A DNA stretch of 47,107 bases from a bacterium. GTDB lineage: Bacteria > Methylomirabilota > Methylomirabilia > Methylomirabilales > 2-02-FULL-66-22. Below the pieces are notes generated by a model. It did not search any database. It worked only from the letters and a program-made list of their open reading frames with translations, and was not told the DNA's origin. Shown here in pieces: positions 42,586 to 47,107 of this stretch (position 1 is the stretch's first letter; the number at the start of each line of letters is the position of its first letter). Location of the stretch: assembly GCA_029580855.1 (NCBI GenBank), contig JAKPQH010000033.1:1-47107 (forward strand). Direction: 5' to 3'. Position numbers and translations under genes: made by a program.

Positions 42586-43964
42586 GCGGAAGAGAACGCC
42601 TGCTGCTGTACGCGCTGGCCAGCGTGATGGAGCTGAGCTGGCTCGCCGCGTGGGCGACCTTCGCCGCCATCGGCACGATGGGCCGGCCGTTCCCGCTCGT
42701 CGAGGCCGCCGCGACCTTCGTCGGCGCCTTCGTCCTCACCCGCCTGTCGAGCGGGAGGGGCTGGCGGGTGATCTGGGTCGCGGCGGCACAGACGGCCGGC
42801 CTGCTGGGGGCCGCCGCTGGCGTTGTGCACGGCCACGATTACTCGGGCCGCCCGCTGCTCGACCGCGCCTGGCTGTTGGACTGCCTGGGCGCGACGAGGA
42901 GTCCGGTGGATTGGCTGCTGCTGACGCTCATTCTGGCGTGCGCGATTGCCTTCTGGATCGGCGGCGTCCGGCTGGCCGGACGGCCCCTCAACTACACCGC
43001 GGTCTGCACCCGCTTCGACCTCGGCCTCGCGGCGTTCGTCCTGCTCTTCCTGGTCAAGCTACTCGTCACGGCAAACGGGGGACGGGTGGATGACCGGATC
43101 TCTCCCGTCTTTCTCCTGCCGTTTTTCGTCGCGAGTCTTCTCGCCATCGGGACGATCCGGTTGCAAAGCGACGGGCGAAAGGATTTCCTGTCCGGCTACC
43201 GGGGTCTCGGCATCTTCTTGACCTTTACGGCTGGCACTCTCCTTGTGGCCGCAACGCTCACCCTGTTCTCGCTGCCGTACCTGACCGTCGCGGCCGAGGT
43301 CGGCCTCGTGGCGCTGAAGGGCGCGGGCGTCGCGGTGAGCCCAGCCCTGCTCTGGATTCTGCGGCTGCTCTTCGCGCCGCAGACGTTTCGCACCGACCCC
43401 AAGCCGGCGCCTTCCCGCCACGATCTCCCGACGATCCCATCTTACGGGCAGGAAAGCTGGTGGGTGGTCGCGGTCGAGAAAGTGCTCCTCTGGATCGCGG
43501 TGATTTTCCTCGTCCTCGCGGTTGCGGCCGTGCTGGGTCTCTGCGTTTACCTGGTGCTCCGGTTCCTCTGGTCGAGGACGCCGGGGCAACGGCGCCGCCG
43601 GCAGCCTGGCTCGTTGTTCGCCTGGCTTCGGCAGGTCGGAATGGTTCTGGCGGGCCTGCGCGTGCGACTCGCCGGGGTACGCTGCGCACGGGATGGCTAC
43701 CGGGCACTCCTCGCGTGGGCGCGCCGGAGCGGCCTCCGCCCCCCCGTCGCGCATACGCCGGCGGAGATCGGCGCCCGGCTTCAGCGGCGCTTCCCGCGTT
43801 TACACGCCGAGATCGGAACCATCGTGGGGGCATTCCACGAAGAGGTGTATCGCGAGGTCGTTCTGCCGGCCAACCGGCTGACCGAGGTCAGATCCGCCTG
43901 GCGCCGCCTGCGTAGTCCACGGCAGTGGCCGGCGCGATTCAATGCCCTGTGGCGGGGCGAGTGA
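42582..43964 (+). CDS. DUF4129-containing membrane protein
   Basis: A 460-aa protein with about nine membrane helices in the first 310 residues, one more near 305-335, and a C-terminal DUF4129 segment, AHTPAEIGARLQRRFP followed by GAFHEEVYREVVLPANRL. The start overlaps DUF58 by four bases. In many relatives of this operon a transglutaminase-like domain is placed before DUF4129; here no transglutaminase Cys-His-Asp motif is seen, so it is the shorter form. It is the last gene of the operon. Confidence 0.78.
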   Translation: MSGRERLLLYALASVMELSWLAAWATFAAIGTMGRPFPLVEAAATFVGAFVLTRLSSGRGWRVIWVAAAQTAGLLGAAAGVVHGHDYSGRPLLDRAWLLDCLGATRSPVDWLLLTLILACAIAFWIGGVRLAGRPLNYTAVCTRFDLGLAAFVLLFLVKLLVTANGGRVDDRISPVFLLPFFVASLLAIGTIRLQSDGRKDFLSGYRGLGIFLTFTAGTLLVAATLTLFSLPYLTVAAEVGLVALKGAGVAVSPALLWILRLLFAPQTFRTDPKPAPSRHDLPTIPSYGQESWWVVAVEKVLLWIAVIFLVLAVAAVLGLCVYLVLRFLWSRTPGQRRRRQPGSLFAWLRQVGMVLAGLRVRLAGVRCARDGYRALLAWARRSGLRPPVAHTPAEIGARLQRRFPRLHAEIGTIVGAFHEEVYREVVLPANRLTEVRSAWRRLRSPRQWPARFNALWRGE

Positions 43965-44397
43965 CCCGCGCCCGCGCGCCCCACGGACGGCAGAACCGCT
44001 TCCCGAGCCGACCGCCCAATCTAGGGGACGTTGGTGCTGAAGATACTTACTGTCGACGGCGACGATGGGTGGCACCGGTCGGCTGTCGGGGTTCGGCGAC
44101 AAACAAGTATCTTCGGAACCAACGTCCCCTAAATCCTTGTTGGTGTTGCAGGCCATGCGGTCCATTCGGACGGGGTGCGCGAGCCGACGGGTCAAGACGG
44201 AATCCGCGCCGGCCGCAGTCCCGGGCGTCACCCCGGCGGATCGTCGTCTTGCGCCGAAGCTGTTGGGATGGTACGGTGATAGCGATTATCCGCGTGCCGT
44301 GTGCCGCCCCCTGCCGCGTGCGACCGGGCGGCCCCGCATACCGGTAGAATCCGGCTCTGGCATCTCTGGTTGAAGCGTCTCAATGGGAGGGAGAATC
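43965..44397. other. Intergenic, holds an inverted-repeat element
   Basis: 433 bp between the DUF4129 and thioredoxin-fold genes. The 110-bp element at 44022-44131 is the only clear structure. The rest holds the promoter of the downstream gene; GGGAGGG precedes its ATG. Confidence 0.5.
44022..44131. mobile_element. MITE-like element, 110 bp, with 27-bp inverted repeats and AATC direct repeats
   Basis: The left arm 44022-44048 starts TAGGGGACGTTGGT, and the right arm 44105-44131 is its reverse complement, with 25 of 27 positions agreeing. AATC is found directly outside both ends (44018-44021 and 44132-44135), which looks like a 4-bp target duplication. The 56-base centre has no coding frame. 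The TAGGGGACG end is shared with the loci at 24261 and 28859. Confidence 0.7.
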
Positions 44398-44979
44398 ATG
44401 GCGTTCACGTTGCGGATCGGCGACAAGGCCCCGGACTTCGAAGTACCGGCTACGGATGGCAAGACGTATCGGTTGGCGGATTTCGTCGGGGCGAAGGGGC
44501 TGGTCGTGTTTTTCACCTGTAACCATTGCCCGTACGTGCTGGGGTCGGACGAGGTGACGCGCGCCACCGTCAATCGATTCAAAGGTGAGGGAGTGGCATT
44601 CATCGGCATCAATTCCAACAGCGAAGCCACGAATCCGACCGACGATTTCGCGCATATGGTGGAGCGGATGAAGACCCACAACTTCCCGTGGGTGTATGCG
44701 CGCGACAAATCCCAGGCGGTGGCGCGGGCCTACGGGGCTCTCCGCACCCCGCACTTCTACGTATTTGACCGGGATCGAAGGCTGGTCTACACGGGTCGCG
44801 GGATGGACAATCCGCGGAACGCCGCCCAGAGCACCGTCAACGACCTCGACCGGGCGCTGGACGATCTGGTGGCGGGGCGGCCGGTGCGGACGCCGCTGAC
44901 CAACCCCATCGGCTGCAATGTCAAGTGGGAGGGACAGGACGCCCACTGGATGCCGGCGGAGGCGTGCGATCTGGTGTGA
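44398..44979 (+). CDS. Thioredoxin-fold redoxin, AhpC/TSA family
   Basis: A 193-aa cytoplasmic redoxin. It starts [21 protein letters not shown] and has CNHCPYV at 41-47, a CXXC pair with Pro two places on, followed by [12 protein letters not shown] and the cis-Pro block RTPHFYVFD. The CNHCPYV string is a family mark of thioredoxin-like proteins of unknown substrate. GGGAGGG precedes ATG 44398. A 14-bp GC hairpin lies 42 bases after the stop. No signal peptide is seen. Confidence 0.9.
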   Translation: MAFTLRIGDKAPDFEVPATDGKTYRLADFVGAKGLVVFFTCNHCPYVLGSDEVTRATVNRFKGEGVAFIGINSNSEATNPTDDFAHMVERMKTHNFPWVYARDKSQAVARAYGALRTPHFYVFDRDRRLVYTGRGMDNPRNAAQSTVNDLDRALDDLVAGRPVRTPLTNPIGCNVKWEGQDAHWMPAEACDLV

Positions 44980-45021
44980 ACGCGGACCAGGACGCGGAGC
45001 GCCCAGCGGCGGCCCCTGACT

Positions 45022-45052
45022 CCACCCCCGCCCGGTTCCCGGGTGGGGGTGG
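45022..45052 (+). terminator. GC-rich hairpin after the redoxin gene
   Basis: CCACCCCCGCCCGG (45022-45035) pairs with 45039-45052 over 14 positions, one as G-U, with a 3-base loop. There is no U-tract, so it is a weak terminator candidate. Confidence 0.45.
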
Positions 45053-45059
45053 GGTGGGT

Positions 45060-45275
45060 TCAGATGTCGCTCGGCTCCAGATCCATCGGCGGGTGATCGC
45101 GGGTGCAGGCTGAGCGGCTCGGGAGTGCGATGGAGACCACCTCTCCATTAGTGTCGGAGACGGTCTGGACCACGCAATTGTCGGGGAGGATGTGCCTGAG
45201 CACCCGCCCGACGGGGTCGTAGTGTAGACCGACGGGGCGCTTGAGCGGATCGGTGGGGATCTTGAGATCGCAAAG
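45060..45275 (-). pseudogene. YD-repeat (Rhs-type) protein fragment
   Basis: On the minus strand a frame reads TDPLKRPVGLHYDPVGRVL, RHILPDNCVVQTVSDTNGE, VVSIALPSRSACTRDHPPMD and stops at 45060-45062. This matches the YD-repeat pattern (D-P-L-G-R, Y-D-x-x-G-R, L-P-D-G, D-x-N-G-x-V) and the later family string resembling ITPPGRPAHTFxYTPVDL. Key residues are worn: Gly to Lys in DPLGR, Gly to Cys in PDG, Tyr to Ser. The fragment breaks off at about 45275 and no other Rhs part is found nearby, so it is a decayed leftover. Confidence 0.5.
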
Positions 45276-45647
45276 CGTCCGGTGCCATCAGGAGTCATGG
45301 ACGCAACGACCGGCGCAACTCCTTCCGTACCGACCCCCGCGGACCAACGGAGGTTCATGAAGGCAACACCGTCCCGTATTACGCCCGCATTACAGCTTTT
45401 GCTTTGGAGGCGAGTTCGCGAACTGGACCTTTGACGGGAAGGAGCGCTCTGTGAGATCCCACGAAGCCGTTCACAGGTACGCAACGGTTCGGACTCGCTC
45501 GGAGGCGACACTCCAGGGTGCTGCCGAAAAACAACACCTGGCACCACCTTGCCGCCGTCGCTTCCTCACTGTTTTGGGTCGCACGGCGTGCGTACTGGTT
45601 TCCACGGGAGCGGTTGCGTGCGAGGGCTCTCCGGATCGTGAGTCAAG

Positions 45648-47107
45648 TCAGTGTGGCAACCGAGGCGTCGGGGATGCGGGATCGGCCCCCTTCCTGCCCG
45701 TCAGCCACTCGTAGGCGTTGACCAGAAGGATGACCAGGAGCGTGGTCGCCACGGCGCCGTAGGTCTTGTCCACCGCAACCCACTGCAGCCGGTTGGCGAG
45801 CACGCAGAGCAGGATGACCGCCGTCCCGATCGTAAAGGCCAGGTTTGCTGCCCGCGACGAAATCCACCGGCTCCGGTAAATGCCGAAGAGGATCACGATG
45901 GCCCCGATGGCGCGAATGGCGTACGAGACGTAGCCCGAGTCCAGGATGGCGCCGCGGATGCCGATGGCCAGCGGGATGATCGCCAGGGTGACGAGGACCA
46001 CCAGCCGGCGGGCGACGGCGATGATGGCCGCGTCGTTGGCGGTCCGGTTGATGAGACCGTGGTAGATGTCTTTGACGGCGATCGTGACGATGGCGAAATT
46101 GACCGGTCCCATGGTGGAGAGGATGGCCGCCAGCATGGCCGCCAACGCCACCCCGCCCAGCACCGGCGGGATAAACGCGGGGGAGGTCAGGAGCCGGGGC
46201 AAGACGGTCTTCGGATCGACGATGGTCGTCGGGTCGAAGAACAGACCGGTGCGCGCCATGAGTCCGAGGAGGGCGGTCATCAGGCCGTACGGGGCGATGA
46301 ACACCGCCGCCAGGATGGAGGCCCGCCTGGCGGTCCGGGCGTCTTTGGCCGCAAAGATGGGCTGGATGCTGGCCTGGGCCGCCATGCCCCCCAGGATGCC
46401 CCCCAGCAGCAGCGAGAGGGCGTAGGAGAGATCGCCGGCAAAGGGATTGTAGTAGTTGGCGGGTCCCCCGACCGCGATGAGTTTCTCTTGCAAGCCGGCG
46501 AAGCCTCCGACCTTGCCGAGGCCGATGAGCACGGCGGTCCCCAGCCCGAGGTAACGGGTGCCCAGGTAGAGGATGGCGGCGATGGCCAGGGCATGCATGC
46601 CGCCCATGTAGGTGTAAAGGGTGATGAGGGCGGCGGACAGGATCACGGCCGCCGGCCAGCTCAGGTGGAACAGCGGGGACAGCACGCTGGCGCAGGTTTG
46701 GAGCTCCACATAGGCGAGGGTGACATAGGCGATGAGGAACGCCACCGCCGAGACGTGCCGCGCTCTGGGGCCGAAGAGGCTCGCCACCATCTCGCTCACG
46801 GTGTGGACCTGCTTCCGGCGGTAGTGCGACGCCACCGTGACGCCGATGATCACCATGCCCGTGGCGGTGGCGAGATTGTAAAGGATGGGCTCGAGGCTCC
46901 CCAGGCGAAAGGCCTGCTCGCTCACTCCGATGGTGGACAGCCCGCCCAGCCATTCCGAGGCCACCACCACCGCACAGACGAACAGTCCCAGGTTGCGGCC
47001 GGCCACGAGGTACTCGGCCGCCGAGCGGCTGGCGGCTTTCTTCGTCCACAGCGTGAGCGCCACCACCGAGGCGAAGTAGGCGATAATGACCACGAGGTAG
47101 ACGCTCA
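45648..47107 (-). CDS. Sodium:solute symporter family protein (cut by window edge)
   Basis: A Na+/solute symporter of the SSS family (SLC5 fold). The frame is open to the right edge; residues SVYLVVIIAYFASVVALTLW lie directly at the edge, so only a few N-terminal residues are missing. About 486 aa are seen with 12-13 helices. The string SAAEYLVAGRNLG and VVVASEWLGGLSTIGVSEQAF match the helix 1-2 region of SSS. The substrate cannot be told from the sequence. No acetate-permease signature with a YjcH partner is seen. Confidence 0.9.
   Translation of the reverse strand, partial: SVYLVVIIAYFASVVALTLWTKKAASRSAAEYLVAGRNLGLFVCAVVVASEWLGGLSTIGVSEQAFRLGSLEPILYNLATATGMVIIGVTVASHYRRKQVHTVSEMVASLFGPRARHVSAVAFLIAYVTLAYVELQTCASVLSPLFHLSWPAAVILSAALITLYTYMGGMHALAIAAILYLGTRYLGLGTAVLIGLGKVGGFAGLQEKLIAVGGPANYYNPFAGDLSYALSLLLGGILGGMAAQASIQPIFAAKDARTARRASILAAVFIAPYGLMTALLGLMARTGLFFDPTTIVDPKTVLPRLLTSPAFIPPVLGGVALAAMLAAILSTMGPVNFAIVTIAVKDIYHGLINRTANDAAIIAVARRLVVLVTLAIIPLAIGIRGAILDSGYVSYAIRAIGAIVILFGIYRSRWISSRAANLAFTIGTAVILLCVLANRLQWVAVDKTYGAVATTLLVILLVNAYEWLTGRKGADPASPTPRLPH

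Larger units (their letters stand above)
44980..45647. other. Intergenic, 668 bp with a gene fragment only
   Basis: Apart from the GC hairpin and the YD-repeat fragment, the right half (45276-45647) shows no family-like frame on either strand and no tRNA. It is lower in GC in places than its neighbours, which agrees with decayed foreign DNA. Confidence 0.45.

Noticed and set aside
40347..43964. A 1205-residue plus-strand frame
   Set aside because: Only the last 460 residues (from 42582) are real; the first part overlaps moxR and DUF58 in another frame.
44132..44170. Extension of the 44022 element into the sequence after its right arm
   Set aside because: The text after the AATC repeat has no inverted or direct match on the left side, so the element is taken to end at 44131.
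1..47107. tRNA, rRNA and CRISPR arrays
   Set aside because: I saw no cloverleaf-like unit with a T-loop GTTCGA string in context, no rRNA-like stretch and no evenly spaced direct repeats.

Overview
The window is about 47 kb of high-GC, gene-dense bacterial DNA. It has no rRNA, no tRNA that I can recognise, no CRISPR array and no prophage. An outer-membrane beta-barrel protein with a C-terminal Phe points to a Gram-negative envelope. The gene mix is ABC importers for peptides and branched-chain amino acids, a ferredoxin-dependent 2-oxoacid oxidoreductase beside an IDH1-type isocitrate dehydrogenase, an ADP-forming acyl-CoA synthetase, and a quinol-type NO reductase. This fits an uncultivated soil or subsurface bacterium of the Rokubacteria/Methylomirabilota kind, but that placement is inference from gene content and not a test.

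Layout. (1) 1-4630: the 3' end of an IS630-family transposase abuts the stop codon of the last gene of an icd-korD-korA-korB-korC cluster on the minus strand (isocitrate to 2-oxoglutarate to succinyl-CoA, or the reverse). (2) 4770-5832: a decayed toxin-antitoxin remnant and a membrane protein. (3) 6032-9592: a dppA-dppB-dppC peptide importer; dppD and dppF do not follow dppC. (4) 9825-20409: a long minus-strand series livG-livF-livK-livH-livM-alaX-small secreted protein-uxuA-like-hsp70-like-C45 acyltransferase. (5) 20578-23602: an SDR reductase (+) and a single-chain ADP-forming acyl-CoA synthetase (-). (6) 23603-28046: an intergenic 1 kb stretch with an inverted-repeat element, then a minus-strand catabolic cluster HpaI aldolase, SDR, nitrilase-superfamily amidase and PfkB kinase, read from a good sigma70-type promoter. 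(7) 28397-38574: OsmC, a flavoprotein, then a nitric-oxide defence region: an Rrf2 Fe-S regulator with its own palindromic operator, a 755-aa qNOR, an Omp85-like barrel, an S24/S26-type peptidase, NorR, and RIC (YtfE/DnrN) behind three NorR-like sites and a -24/-12 promoter. (8) 38862-43964: a long-form GAPDH and a moxR-DUF58-DUF4129 operon. (9) 43965-47107: a 110-bp inverted-repeat element, a thioredoxin-fold protein, an eroded YD-repeat (Rhs) fragment and a sodium:solute symporter cut by the window edge.

How the parts work together. The clearest functional theme is NO handling under two independent sensors. Fe-S-based Rrf2 probably controls qNOR, and non-haem-iron NorR with sigma54 controls the di-iron repair protein RIC. 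A second theme is scavenging of peptides and amino acids (dpp, liv) feeding ferredoxin-linked central metabolism (kor, icd) and acyl-CoA to ATP conversion. In both importer operons a strong RNA stem-loop sits directly after the binding-protein gene. Three loci carry ends starting AGGGGACG, which look like one family of small non-autonomous elements.
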